Source: Saccharopolyspora hirsuta (lineage in GTDB: Bacteria > Actinomycetota > Actinomycetes > Mycobacteriales > Pseudonocardiaceae). Taken from it: a DNA stretch of 64,000 bases. The stretch is from contig NZ_VWPH01000012.1 of NCBI RefSeq assembly GCF_008630535.1, positions 124,001 to 188,000 of the forward strand. Direction: 5' to 3'. The position numbers and the translations under genes are program-made. The notes below the pieces were generated by a model, which was not told where the DNA came from, did no database searches, and worked only from the letters and a program-made list of their open reading frames with translations. Shown here piece by piece: positions 48,817 to 61,043 of the stretch (the first letter of the stretch is position 1; the number at the start of each line of letters is the position of its first letter).

Positions 48817-48836
48817 GCAGTTTCAACTGAAACTGC
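48817..48836. repeat. GTTTCAACTGAAAC palindrome
   Basis: GCAGTTTCAACTGAAACTGC, a perfect 20-bp palindrome of the same kind as the 36091 array, stands 37 bases after the DedA stop. Confidence 0.8.
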
Positions 48837-48890
48837 GGCCACCGGGCCCCGGACCTTCCCGGCCGAGGACGACGACCGGACCCGGACATG

Positions 48891-48927
48891 CGGAAGGCCC
48901 CGCTCCCGGTGGGGGCGGGGCCTTCCG
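48891..48927 (-). terminator. clpC terminator
   Basis: CGGAAGGCCCCGC (48891-48903) and GCGGGGCCTTCCG (48915-48927) form a 13-bp stem just after the clpC stop. It also serves the converging DedA gene. Confidence 0.8.
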
Positions 48928-48937
48928 CTGCGGTGGG

Positions 48938-51490
<2,553 letters not shown>

Positions 51491-51736
51491 TCGCACTCCC
51501 TGACTGCTGCGCCGGCGGTCTCGTTGGCTGGACACGGCTCCTGCATCGCCGATGCCCACGACGGGTTCAGCACTCTTGAGGACCACTGTAGTAGCCCCAC
51601 CCGGTCGCGGTCCGTGCCCGCTACGGCCTGCTGCCCACATTCTTGTCCGGCACCCTGACCAACGGCTCGCTGGCCTGCGGGATTCCGGATTTACACCGAT
51701 CGGATGGCCCTGTCCGCTGAGCGCGAACACGGCCCG

Positions 51737-52593
<857 letters not shown>

Positions 52594-52597
<4 letters not shown>

Positions 52598-52755
52598 GCC
52601 CTGTCCCGCCTCTCCCCAGCCCGCCTCTCCGCGATTTTCAGTGGTGGTCGCGTTCGAGAGGGAACTCGCGTCTTGGGGGTTTCTCGTGGCTGGGTTGCGT
52701 CACGGTCCCCTGAGGTGCTGTTGGGCAGAGGTGGGGTTGGCATAAGGGGTGTCAT
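52594..52755 (-). CDS. 53-codon coupled ORF made mostly of a dispersed repeat
   Basis: The ATG at 52755 overlaps the permease stop (ATGA) and the stop at 52594 overlaps the ATPase start (ATGA), so ribosomes can pass from permease to ORF to ATPase. The product is Pro/Arg/Thr-rich and unstructured. Codons 12-45 come from the repeat copy B (N-S-T-S-G-D-R-D-A-T-Q-P and on), matching the N-terminus of the permease at 41774. It is probably an insertion that kept coupling, with a non-functional or linker-like peptide. Confidence 0.55.
52621..52722 (-). repeat. junction-inserted coding repeat, copy B
   Basis: The 102-bp partner of 41777-41877, read on the minus strand. Both copies stand at the overlap junction between two genes of an ABC-transporter operon and both are open in the same frame at their start. 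Confidence 0.85.
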
Positions 52756-53834
52756 GCGCGGACCTCTCGGTAGCGACGGACGAGCAGGTAGATCAGGTAC
52801 GGCGCACCCAAGATGGCGGTGACGATGCCGACCGGCAGCTCCAGGTTGCCGAACGCGGTCCGCGAGATCACGTCCGCGCCGACCACCAGCGCGGCGCCGA
52901 ACACCATCGAGGCCAGCAGCGGCGGGCGCGAGCTGCGCGCCAGGCGCAGCGCGATCTGCGGGGTGGCCAGCGCGACGAACTGGATCGGCCCGGCCGCCGC
53001 GGTGGCGATGGACGCCAGCACCACCGCGGCCAGCAGCAGCATCCCGCGGGACAGGTCCATGCGGACGCCCAGGCCGCGCACGGTGTCGTCGTCGAACTGC
53101 AGCGCGCCGAGCACGTGCGAGCCGATCAGGGTCAGCGGGACCAGCACGCACAGCGCGACGGCCGTCGGCACCACGTGCTCCCAGCCGCGCGCGTTGAGGC
53201 TGCCGGTCAGCCACACCAGGGCGCGGCCCGCCTCGTTGACGTCGCCGACGGTCAGCAGCCAGTAGGTGGCGTTGCCCGCCAGGGCGCTGACCCCGACGCC
53301 GACCAGCACAAGCCGGTAGGAGTCCACCCCGCGCCGGTAGGCCAGCCCGTAGACGGCCACCCCGGTGAGCAGGCCGCCCACCAGCGCGACGAGCGGCAGG
53401 CCGTAGTCGGCCAGCGCCCCGGCCAGGCTGCCCGCGGTGCCGCCGAGCACGATCACCGTGGTGGCCGCGGTGCCCGCGCCCCAGGTGATGCCGAGCATGT
53501 CCGGGCTGGCCAGCGGGTTGCGCGCGAGGGTCTGCATGAGCGCGCCGGACAGGCCGAGCGCGGCGCCGACCAGCAGCGCGGTCAGCGCTCTGGGCAGCCG
53601 CAGCTCCAGGACGATGATCTGCTGAGCCCGGTCGCCGCCGCCGACCAGCGTCTGCAGCACCTCCAGCGGGCTGATCTGGTACTCGCCGAGGCCGACGTCG
53701 AGCACGAAGACCGCCAGCAGCAGCACCAGCCCGCCGAGCAGCGCCAGCAGCGGCCGCCAGCGCAGCACCCCGGAGAACGGCCCGAGCCGCGTCGGTCGCC
53801 GCCCGGCGACCCCGCCTTCCAGCACCTGGGTCAC
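52752..53834 (-). CDS. Fe-siderophore ABC permease (FecCD family), 360 aa
   Basis: About ten transmembrane helices with the FecCD hallmarks: LRLPRALTALLVGAALGLSG, MQTLARNPLASPDMLGIT, and near the end AAAGPIQFVALATPQIALRL, the ATPase-contact loop. The GTG start overlaps the stop of the other permease as GTGA (53831-53834). It forms the membrane channel with its neighbour. Confidence 0.93.
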   Translation of the reverse strand: MTQVLEGGVAGRRPTRLGPFSGVLRWRPLLALLGGLVLLLAVFVLDVGLGEYQISPLEVLQTLVGGGDRAQQIIVLELRLPRALTALLVGAALGLSGALMQTLARNPLASPDMLGITWGAGTAATTVIVLGGTAGSLAGALADYGLPLVALVGGLLTGVAVYGLAYRRGVDSYRLVLVGVGVSALAGNATYWLLTVGDVNEAGRALVWLTGSLNARGWEHVVPTAVALCVLVPLTLIGSHVLGALQFDDDTVRGLGVRMDLSRGMLLLAAVVLASIATAAAGPIQFVALATPQIALRLARSSRPPLLASMVFGAALVVGADVISRTAFGNLELPVGIVTAILGAPYLIYLLVRRYREVRA

Positions 53835-54901
53835 AACCGCACCAACTTCCTGCGGCGCACGAGCGCGATGAAGAACGGGGCGCCGACCATCGCCAGCATC
53901 ACCCCGACCTGGACTTCGGACGGGCGCGCCACGAGGCGCCCGAGCACGTCGGCCAGCAGCACCAGCGAGGCGCCGAGCAGCCCGGCGAAGGGCAGCAGCC
54001 AGCGGTAGTCGGCACCGGTGAAGTACCGGGCCACGTGCGGCACGATCAGCCCCACGAAGCCGATCGGCCCGCAGATCGCGACCGCGCTGCCGACCAGGAT
54101 CGCGATCGCCGCGATCCCGGCCCGGCGCGACCACTCCACCCGGTGCCCCAGCGAGCGGGCGACGTCCTCGCCGAGCGACAGCGCGTTCAGCCCGCTGGCG
54201 TTGGTCAGCGCCAGCACGATGCCGACCAGCACGAACGGCAGCACCTGCGGGATCACCGAGGGGTCGGTGACCGCGATCGAGCCGACCTTCCAGAACCGGT
54301 AGGTGTCCATCGTCTGCTGGTCGGTGAGCACCAGCGCCGAGGTGATCGCCTGCAGCAGGAAGCTGATCGCGGTCCCCGCCAGCGCCAGGGTCACCGGGGT
54401 CGGCCCGCCGCGGCCGATCGAGCCGATGGCGAACACCGCCAGCGCGCCGAGCACCGCCCCGGCGAAGCCGAACCAGATGAACCCGATCAGCGTGGTGACG
54501 CCGAAGGTGTAGATGGCCAGGACCACGGCCAGCGCCGCGCCCTGGGTGATGCCGAGGATGCCGGGGTCGGCGATGGGGTTGCGGGTGTGGCCCTGCATCA
54601 GCGCCCCGGCCAGGCCGAGCCCGACCCCGGCGAGCACGCCGACGATGGTGCGCGGCACCCGCAGCTCGCGGATGATCAGGTCGTTCTCGGTGCCGGTCGG
54701 CGCGAACAGCCCGCTCCACACCTCGCCCAGCGGGATCGTCTTGGCCCCGACCACGACGCTGAGCACGCAGCTGGCCAGCAGCGCCACCAGCAGGACGGCG
54801 ATGCCGACGAGTCGTCGGCGACGGCGTTCGCGCAGGCGGGTACCACCGGTCGCGGCCCGCTCGGCTGTGCGTGGACCGTCGACGGCCAGGCTGCCACTCA
54901 C
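53831..54901 (-). CDS. Fe-siderophore ABC permease (FecCD family), 356 aa
   Basis: FecCD motifs: LRVPRTIVGVLAGVGLGLAG, MQGHTRNPIADPGILGITQG and AICGPIGFVGLIVPHVARYF. I chose the GTG at 54901 because AGGGAG lies just upstream; a GTG at 54925 is an alternative. First gene of the importer operon, 35 bases downstream of an iron box. No substrate-binding protein gene is next to it, so that must be encoded elsewhere. Confidence 0.92.
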   Translation of the reverse strand: MSGSLAVDGPRTAERAATGGTRLRERRRRRLVGIAVLLVALLASCVLSVVVGAKTIPLGEVWSGLFAPTGTENDLIIRELRVPRTIVGVLAGVGLGLAGALMQGHTRNPIADPGILGITQGAALAVVLAIYTFGVTTLIGFIWFGFAGAVLGALAVFAIGSIGRGGPTPVTLALAGTAISFLLQAITSALVLTDQQTMDTYRFWKVGSIAVTDPSVIPQVLPFVLVGIVLALTNASGLNALSLGEDVARSLGHRVEWSRRAGIAAIAILVGSAVAICGPIGFVGLIVPHVARYFTGADYRWLLPFAGLLGASLVLLADVLGRLVARPSEVQVGVMLAMVGAPFFIALVRRRKLVRL

Positions 54902-54935
54902 GTCCCACTCCCTCTGCCGGATCACCCGATCGTGC

Positions 54936-54954
54936 TTAGGTTAGGCCCACCTAA
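54936..54954. promoter_or_regulatory. iron box (IdeR/DmdR type)
   Basis: TTAGGTTAGGCCCACCTAA matches the 19-bp consensus TTAGGTTAGGCTAACCTAA at 17 of 19 positions. It lies directly upstream of the importer operon. In iron-replete cells IdeR/DmdR1 would bind and repress. Confidence 0.88.
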
Positions 54955-55084
54955 GCGCGTGGCCCAGAGCGGGGCGGGATGTCCACCGTCACACCTCGGC
55001 GCCGAACCCGCCCGAAAACGCGCCGCGGAACGATCACCACCGCTTTTCCCGATTTTCCGCCGAATGGCGTCGTCCGAACGCGAC

Positions 55085-55125
55085 GAGGGGCGTTCGTCCG
55101 GCTCTTCGCCGTCCGAACGCCCCTC
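55085..55125 (-). terminator. lsr2 terminator
   Basis: GAGGGGCGTTCG (55085-55096) pairs with CGAACGCCCCTC (55114-55125), 12 bases past the lsr2 stop. Confidence 0.8.
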
Positions 55126-55137
55126 TGCAGTCCTCGT

Positions 55138-55494
55138 TCAGTTCGCCTGGTGGTACTGCTCCACGATGTCGGCCGGGATCCGACCGCGGTCCGACACCTT
55201 CAGGCCCCGCTTGCGCGCCCATTCCCGAATGGCCTGGTTCTGCTCGCGGTCCGCGCTCGTGGAACCGCCGCCGGAACGGGCACCGCCCGACCCCGGACGC
55301 GGCCCCGGCTTCTTCCGGCCGCCCGCCCGCCGCGCGTTGGAGACGTAGTTGGCCAGGGCGTCCCGCAACTCGCTCGCATTGTCCGCGGAAAGGTCGATCT
55401 GGTACGACACGCCGTCCAATCCGAACTCGACGGTTTCGTCGGCCTGGCCGCCGTCCAGATCGTCGACAAGGGTGACAGTGACCTTCTGCGCCAT
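55138..55494 (-). CDS. lsr2: nucleoid-associated xenogeneic silencer Lsr2, 118 aa
   Basis: The N-terminal oligomerisation domain (MAQKVTVTLVDDLDGGQADE, then VSYQIDLSADNASELRDALA) and the C-terminal DNA-binding domain (IREWARKRGLKVSDRGRIPA) with the RGR hook that reads AT-rich minor grooves are complete. A Gly/Ser/Arg-rich linker joins them. Lsr2 bridges and silences horizontally acquired AT-rich DNA. GGAGGA precedes the ATG at 55494. It lies downstream of lysS, as in mycobacteria. Confidence 0.97.
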   Translation of the reverse strand: MAQKVTVTLVDDLDGGQADETVEFGLDGVSYQIDLSADNASELRDALANYVSNARRAGGRKKPGPRPGSGGARSGGGSTSADREQNQAIREWARKRGLKVSDRGRIPADIVEQYHQAN

Positions 55495-55679
55495 CTTCGA
55501 AGTCCTCCCCGGAAGAGCAAAATGTGCCAGAACGGGACAGCACGAACTGCTGGGAGCGGGAACTCCCCCGCGAGTACTCCAATAGCCGTCACCGATGCAT
55601 TCTGAGCTCAGGTTAGCGCAGTAACTGCGATAATGCACTCACCTCTGCCCGAAAATTCACCGCGACGTCCCTGATCGGG

Positions 55680-57200
55680 TCATTCGGGGCGGACCAGCGG
55701 GAACAGGATCGTCTCCCGGATACCGAGACCGGTCAACGCCATCAACAACCGGTCGATACCCATTCCGACCCCGCCGCTGGGCGGCATTCCGTACTCGAGC
55801 GCGCGCAGAAAGTCCTCGTCGACCGGCATCGCCTCGTCGTCCCCGGCCGCCGCGAGCTTGGCCTGCTCCTCCAGCCGGGCGCGCTCCACCACCGGGTCGA
55901 CCAGTTCCGAGTAACCGGTGGCCAGCTCGAACCCGCGGATGTACAGGTCCCACTTCTCGGCCAGGCCCGGCCGCTCCCGGTGCTGCCGGGTCAGCGGCGA
56001 GGTCTCCACCGGGAAGTCGCGCACGAACGTCGGAGCGGTCAAATGGTCGCCGACCAGGTGCTCCCACAGCTCCTCGACGAGCTTTCCGTGGCCGTGCGCC
56101 GGATCGGTCTGCAATCCCCGCGAGTCGGCGTGCTTGCGGAGCACCTCGACCGGAGTTTCCGGGGTGATCTCCGAATCCAGCGCTTCGGACAGCGAGTCGT
56201 ACATCCGGATCGAGGTCCACTCGCCGGACAGGTCGTACTCGGTTCCGTCGTACCAGGTGACCACCTGCGAACCGGCGACCTTCTCCGCCGCCTCCTGGAT
56301 CAGGGACCTGGTCAGCGCGGCCATGTCGTTGTAATCGGCGTACGCCTGGTAGAACTCCAACATGGCGAACTCCGGCGAGTGGGAAGAATCACTCCCCTCG
56401 TTGCGGAAGTTCCGGTTGATCTCGAAAACCCTCTCGATCCCGCCGACCACGCAACGCTTCAGGTACAACTCCGGCGCGATCCGCAGGAACAGATCGATGT
56501 CGAAGGCGTTCGAATGCGTCACGAACGGCCGCGCCGCAGCACCGCCCTGCAACGTCTGCAGCATCGGGGTTTCCACCTCGACGAAACCGCGCCGCTCGAA
56601 CGATTCCCGCAACGAGCGCTGCACCGCGGCCCGAGTGCGCACGGTGTCCGCGGCCTGCTTTCGGACGATCAGGTCGACATAGCGCTGCCGGACCCGCATT
56701 TCCTCGCCGAGTTCCTTGTGCATGACCGGCAGCGGGCGCAGCGACTTGGCCGCCATTCGCCATTCGTCGGCCATCACGGACAGCTCGCCGCGGCGGGAGG
56801 TGATCACCTCGCCGCGCACGAAGACGTGGTCGCCGAGGTCGACCTCGCTCTTCCACATGGCCAGCGAGTCCTCGCCGACCTGCTTGAGGCTGAGCATCGC
56901 CTGGAGCTCGGTGCCGTCGCCCGCGCGCAGCGTGGCGAAGCACAGCTTGCCGGTGTTGCGCAGGAACATCACGCGGCCGGCGACGCCGACCTGCTCACCG
57001 GTGGCGGTGTCCGGCTCGAGCCCCTGGTGGGCGGCGCGGACCTCGGCGAGCTCGTGCGTGATGGGCAGGGTCACCGGGTACGGGTCGACTCCGGCCGCGA
57101 GCAGGCGTTCCCGCTTCTCCCGCCGGACCCGCATCTGCTCCGGCAGGTCGTCAACGCCGTCATCGCTGGTTGCCGGGGGAATGGAACGGTCCTCAGTCAC
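55680..57200 (-). CDS. lysS: lysyl-tRNA synthetase (class II), 506 aa
   Basis: An OB-fold anticodon domain (GVAGRVMFLRNTGKLCFATL) precedes the class II core with motif 2 (EINRNFRNEGSDSSHSPEF) and motif 3 (GGVGMGIDRLLMALTG). Length is normal. The GTG at 57200 follows TACCCT by eight bases with no Shine-Dalgarno, so a leaderless mRNA is likely; a TTG nine bases upstream is a weaker alternative. It charges tRNA-Lys and is followed by lsr2. Confidence 0.95.
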   Translation of the reverse strand: MTEDRSIPPATSDDGVDDLPEQMRVRREKRERLLAAGVDPYPVTLPITHELAEVRAAHQGLEPDTATGEQVGVAGRVMFLRNTGKLCFATLRAGDGTELQAMLSLKQVGEDSLAMWKSEVDLGDHVFVRGEVITSRRGELSVMADEWRMAAKSLRPLPVMHKELGEEMRVRQRYVDLIVRKQAADTVRTRAAVQRSLRESFERRGFVEVETPMLQTLQGGAAARPFVTHSNAFDIDLFLRIAPELYLKRCVVGGIERVFEINRNFRNEGSDSSHSPEFAMLEFYQAYADYNDMAALTRSLIQEAAEKVAGSQVVTWYDGTEYDLSGEWTSIRMYDSLSEALDSEITPETPVEVLRKHADSRGLQTDPAHGHGKLVEELWEHLVGDHLTAPTFVRDFPVETSPLTRQHRERPGLAEKWDLYIRGFELATGYSELVDPVVERARLEEQAKLAAAGDDEAMPVDEDFLRALEYGMPPSGGVGMGIDRLLMALTGLGIRETILFPLVRPE

Positions 57201-57276
57201 GGGGACCAAGGGTACGGTTCCGCCCCTCGCGCCCTGCGAGCAGGCGTCCGTTCGAGCAGCGGTGGCCGTCCGCCGC

Positions 57277-58080
57277 TCAGGCGGTCTTGAAGTTGCGGTC
57301 GTAGACCAGGCGGAGGCCGAGGAGGGTGAGGTCGGGGACGTGGTGGGTGATCGTCGTCGACTCCGACACCACCAGGGGTGCCAGGCCGCCGGTGGCCAGG
57401 ACCGTGGTGGGGCCGCCGTGGGTGGCCTCCAGCTCCGCCACGATGCGGCGGACCAGGCCGTCCACCTGCCCGGCGAAGCCGTAGAGGATGCCGGACTGCA
57501 GGCACTCCACGGTGTTCTTGCCGATCACCGAGCGGGGCCGGACCAGCTCCACCTTGCGCAGCTGCGCGGCGCGGGCGGCCAGCGCGTCCAGCGAGATCTC
57601 CACGCCGGGCGCGAACGCGCCGCCCAGGAACTCGCCCTTGGCCGAGATCACGTCGATGTTGGTGGAGGTGCCGAAGTCGACCACCACGCAGTTCGTGGCG
57701 TGCAGGTGGTGGGCGGCGAGGGTGTTGATCACCCGGTCCGCGCCGACCTCCTTCGGGTTGTCCACCAGCAGCGGGACCCCGGTGCGCACGCCCGGCTCGA
57801 CCACCACGCGCGGCACGTCGTCCCAGTACCGGCCGAGCATGACGCGCAGTTCGCGCAGCAGGGCGGGCACCGTGGACAGCGCCGCGATGCCGGTGACCCG
57901 TTCGGCGTGGTCCCCGAGCAGACCGCGCATGGTCAGCGCCATCTCGTCGGCGGTCATCCGCGGCTCGGTGCGCATCCGCCAGTCGTGGACCAGCGTCGCG
58001 GCGAGGTCGGAGCTGTCCGATCCGGTGTCGTAGAGGCCCAGCGAGATGTTGGTGTTTCCGACGTCGATGGCCAGCAGCAC
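57277..58080 (-). CDS. coaX: type III pantothenate kinase CoaX, 267 aa
   Basis: The ASKHA-fold motifs are MLLAIDVGNTNISLGLYD (phosphate 1), the GADRVINTLAAHH pantothenate site, VVDFGTSTNIDVIS (phosphate 2) and VLATGGLAPLV (adenosine). CoaX phosphorylates pantothenate, the first CoA step, and sits beside panC and panD that make pantothenate. GTG start at 58080. Confidence 0.95.
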   Translation of the reverse strand: MLLAIDVGNTNISLGLYDTGSDSSDLAATLVHDWRMRTEPRMTADEMALTMRGLLGDHAERVTGIAALSTVPALLRELRVMLGRYWDDVPRVVVEPGVRTGVPLLVDNPKEVGADRVINTLAAHHLHATNCVVVDFGTSTNIDVISAKGEFLGGAFAPGVEISLDALAARAAQLRKVELVRPRSVIGKNTVECLQSGILYGFAGQVDGLVRRIVAELEATHGGPTTVLATGGLAPLVVSESTTITHHVPDLTLLGLRLVYDRNFKTA

Positions 58081-58112
58081 GTGTCCGCCCCTTCCCGGGT
58101 TGTGCCGGTCGA

Positions 58113-58589
58113 TCAGTGCTCGGGCTGCTGGAGGAGGGCGTCGAGCTTGGCCGCGTCGTCGGTCTCGGCCGGTGCGTCGACGACCACGCCAGCGCTGGTC
58201 AGCCCCGAGCCCTCCGGCGCGACGCCGGGCTGGTCGCCGGTCTCCAGGATCTTGTTGTCCGCGTCGACGAAGATCACCTTCGGCCGGATCGAGCGGGCCT
58301 CCAGCTCGTCCATCACGCCGTAGGCGATCAGGATGACGAGGTCACCGGGCTCGATCAGGTGCGCGGCGGCCCCGTTGATCCCGATCACGCCGGAGCCGCG
58401 CTCGCCGGTGATCACGTAGGTCTCCAGGCGGGCGCCGTTGGTGACGTCCACGATGGTCACCTGCTCGCCCTCGAGCAGGTCCGCGGCGTCCATCAGGTCG
58501 GCGTCCACCGTGACCGAGCCGACGTAGTGCAGGTCGGCCTGGGTCACCGTGGCGCGGTGGATCTTGGACTTCAACATGGTGCGGAACAT
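58113..58589 (-). CDS. panD: aspartate 1-decarboxylase PanD, 158 aa
   Basis: Self-cleavage at G24-S25 (LHYVGSVTVDADLMDAADLL) produces the pyruvoyl group; the catalytic K9 and R54 region (KSKIHRATV, NGARLETYVI) is present. It converts aspartate to beta-alanine for pantothenate. The C-terminal tail of about 35 acidic residues is longer than in E. coli. It lies between panC and coaX on the same strand. Confidence 0.96.
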   Translation of the reverse strand: MFRTMLKSKIHRATVTQADLHYVGSVTVDADLMDAADLLEGEQVTIVDVTNGARLETYVITGERGSGVIGINGAAAHLIEPGDLVILIAYGVMDELEARSIRPKVIFVDADNKILETGDQPGVAPEGSGLTSAGVVVDAPAETDDAAKLDALLQQPEH

Positions 58590-58682
58590 CGCAGACCTCC
58601 TACTGCCGATACCGCAACTCTCGCCGACGTATCTTCGCGCGGTGCGCGGTGGCCCCCACCGGCACCCGCGCCGTCGGCCCGG

Positions 58683-59561
58683 TCAGGGCTGCTCCGGAAC
58701 GCCGAGCAGCACCTTGGCGTTGTCGAGCAGCCGGGTGGTGCCGACGCGGGCCGCCACCAGCAGCCGCGCCTCGCCCCCGGCCGGGACCGGCCCGAGCTCC
58801 GGATCGCGCAGCTCCAGGTAGTCGACCTCCACCGACGGCTCGGTGGCCAGCACCTCGCCCGCGGCTTTGAGCACCGCGTCCGCGCCCGCCGGTCCGGCGT
58901 GCGCCCCGGCGGTCAGGGCCGCCGAGATCGCCAGCGCGGCGCGGCGCTGCTCGTCGCTGAGGTAGGCGTTGCGGGAGGACAGCGCCAGGCCGTCCGGTTC
59001 CCGCACGGTGGGGATGCCCTGGATGCGCGCGTCCAGGTTCAGCTCGCGCGCCATGCGCCGGATCAGCACCAGCTGCTGGTAGTCCTTCTCGCCGAAGAAC
59101 GCCAGGTCCGGGCGCACGACGTTGAGCAGCTTCAGGACGACGGTGAGCACGCCGTCGAAGTGGCCCGGCCGGGCCGCGCCCTCCAGCTGCTCGCCGAGCG
59201 GTCCGGAGTGGACGGTCAGCTGCGGGTCGTCGCCGTACATCTGCTGGACCGACGGCGCGAAGACCAGCTCGACCCCGGCCTCCCGGCACAGCTGCAGGTC
59301 GGACTCGAAGCTGCGCGGGTAGCGGTCGAAGTCCTCGTTCGGCCCGAACTGCAGCGGGTTCACGAAGATCGACACGACCACCACCGCGTTGATGTCGCGG
59401 CGGGCCCGCTCGATCAGCTCCAGGTGGCCGCGGTGCAGCGCGCCCATGGTCGGCACGAGGTGGATCTTGCGCCCGGTGGCCCGCAGCGCGCGGGTGACCC
59501 GCGCCAGCTCGGCGGGCTCGCGGTGCACGGTCAGCGCACCGTGCTCGAAAGCTGCGCTCAT
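58683..59561 (-). CDS. panC: pantothenate synthetase PanC, 292 aa
   Basis: VPTMGALHRGHLELIERAR carries the HxGH nucleotide motif, then FVNPLQFGPNEDFDRYPR, GEKDYQQLVLIRRM and LALSSRNAYLS (KMSKS-like). PanC joins pantoate and beta-alanine using ATP. The ATG at 59561 has GGAG six bases upstream. It lies 28 bases after the DUF2520 gene and precedes panD. Confidence 0.96.
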   Translation of the reverse strand: MSAAFEHGALTVHREPAELARVTRALRATGRKIHLVPTMGALHRGHLELIERARRDINAVVVVSIFVNPLQFGPNEDFDRYPRSFESDLQLCREAGVELVFAPSVQQMYGDDPQLTVHSGPLGEQLEGAARPGHFDGVLTVVLKLLNVVRPDLAFFGEKDYQQLVLIRRMARELNLDARIQGIPTVREPDGLALSSRNAYLSDEQRRAALAISAALTAGAHAGPAGADAVLKAAGEVLATEPSVEVDYLELRDPELGPVPAGGEARLLVAARVGTTRLLDNAKVLLGVPEQP

Positions 59562-59589
59562 CACGACTCCAGTGTTCCGCGCGCCGTGA

Positions 59590-60489
59590 TCACGACGGCT
59601 CTTCGTCCAGTGCTTCGCGGACCTCGGCCGCGCCGTCCGCGCGCAGGATGCCCGCGCGCTCGGCCCGTTCGGCGGTCCGCCTGGCCAGTTCCCGGTAGCC
59701 CGGGACCACGCCCGGGTCCGCCTCGCGCAGGGCGGCGAGGTGCGCGCGGACGGTGCCCGCGTCGCCGCGCATCACCGGTCCGGTGATCGCGCGGTCGCCG
59801 AGGCGCAGCGCGTTGTCCAGCGACGCGGACAGGATCGGCGCCATGACGCGGTCGGCGTTGTCGACCCCGGCGCCGCGCAGCAGTTCCGCGCACTCGTTGA
59901 CCAGGGTGATCAGGTGGTTCGCGCCGTGGGTGAGCGCCGCGTGGTACAGGCGGCGGGACTCCTCCGGCACCCGCACCGGCTCCATCCCCAGCTCCAGGGC
60001 CAGCGCCTCCGCCACGCTCCAGCCCGCCTCGTCCGCGGCGGACGCGGTGACGGCCATGCAGGCGTTGCCGAGCCGCTCGACGTCCTCGGCGCGACCGGTG
60101 AAGGTCATCGCCGGGTGCAGCGCCAGCGGGAGCACGCCGATCTCGGCCGCCGCGGCGAGCGCGGACACGCCGTGCGCCCCGGAGGTGTGCACCAGGATCT
60201 GCCCGGAGCGCAGGGATTCGGTGGCGACCAGGCCCCGGACCAGGCCGGTGATCGCGTCGTCCGGGACCGCCAGCAGCACGAGGTCGGCCTGCTTGGCGAC
60301 CTCGTCCGGCGGCAGCACCGCGACCTCGGGGAGCAGTTCCTCCGCGCGGCGCAGCGACGCCTCGGACACCGCGGAAACCGCGACCACCTGGTGCCCCGCT
60401 CGCTGCAACGCCGCGCCCAGCACGGCGCCCACCCGGCCCGCGGAGATCACTCCAACGCGCAGCCGAGGGCCCGTGCGACCAGCAGACAT
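59590..60489 (-). CDS. Rossmann-fold DUF2520 protein of the pantothenate operon, 299 aa
   Basis: An NAD(P)-binding Rossmann domain (VGVISAGRVGAVLGAALQRA) is followed by a helical C-terminal domain, the arrangement of ketopantoate reductases and F420-dependent oxidoreductase-like proteins. HPAMTFTGRAEDVERLG and LYHAALTHGANHLITLV are typical DUF2520 motifs. GGAGGA precedes ATG at 60489. Its place directly before panC (as Rv3603c) makes a ketopantoate-reductase-like role possible, but this is inference. Confidence 0.85.
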   Translation of the reverse strand: MSAGRTGPRLRVGVISAGRVGAVLGAALQRAGHQVVAVSAVSEASLRRAEELLPEVAVLPPDEVAKQADLVLLAVPDDAITGLVRGLVATESLRSGQILVHTSGAHGVSALAAAAEIGVLPLALHPAMTFTGRAEDVERLGNACMAVTASAADEAGWSVAEALALELGMEPVRVPEESRRLYHAALTHGANHLITLVNECAELLRGAGVDNADRVMAPILSASLDNALRLGDRAITGPVMRGDAGTVRAHLAALREADPGVVPGYRELARRTAERAERAGILRADGAAEVREALDEEPS

Positions 60490-60619
60490 CGCCACGTCGT
60501 CCTCCATACCGTTCCAGTCCCAACCACCGGGTACCGGACAGCAGCGCGAGAGTAGCCCGCCAACCGCCCGGTAACCCTCCCAGGTGGCGAGAACCACGCC
60601 GCGGCCACCCCGGGTCCAC

Positions 60620-60663
60620 GCGATTTCAATGGAAATCGGAGGTCCGATTTCCATTGAAATCGC
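60620..60663. repeat. GATTTCAATGGAAATC palindrome with 21-bp arms
   Basis: GCGATTTCAATGGAAATCGG and one further base (60620-60640) pair without mismatch with 60643-60663. The same motif occurs at 36408-36441. It lies in the 554-bp gap 60490-61043, upstream of the DUF2520-panC operon; beyond the palindromes this gap holds no supported gene. Confidence 0.85.
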
Positions 60664-60706
60664 AGGAGTTCCGCACCGGACCCGACGTCCGCGCCCGGCC
60701 CGCGAG

Positions 60707-60734
60707 GTGCACAGTTTCAATTGAAACTGTGCAC
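60707..60734. repeat. GTTTCAATTGAAAC palindrome, 28 bp
   Basis: GTGCACAGTTTCAA and TTGAAACTGTGCAC form a gap-free perfect 28-bp palindrome. A truncated copy (CGGTTTCAATTGA) follows at 60751-60763. Confidence 0.85.
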
Positions 60735-61043
60735 CCCCCACGCCGGACCACGGTTTCAATTGAGCCTTTTTCATCCTGTCCGTGGACCGCAGCTGCGAAG
60801 GGCGAACTGCACCGGTCGGCAGGTGTCGCATGCGCCGCCAGGCGCATAACCCACCCTCGCAACTCGCACCGCCGCGGGTTCACGGTGCCCACCCTTCTGG
60901 GGTTCCTTCCGGCGAGGACGGCCCTGACGCCGTGTATCGGGTCATACACAAGTCAGGGCACCCGGAGTCCAGGCGGGCGCTGAGGTTCCGCCACCCGCAC
61001 CGCCACCCAGAACGAGGCTGGAAAAACCTCATCGATACTGCGG

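Noticed and set aside
55138..55638. Longer Lsr2 (166 aa)
   Set aside because: The extra 48 residues are Cys/Ser-rich and unlike the family; GGAGGA before the ATG at 55494 gives the standard protein.
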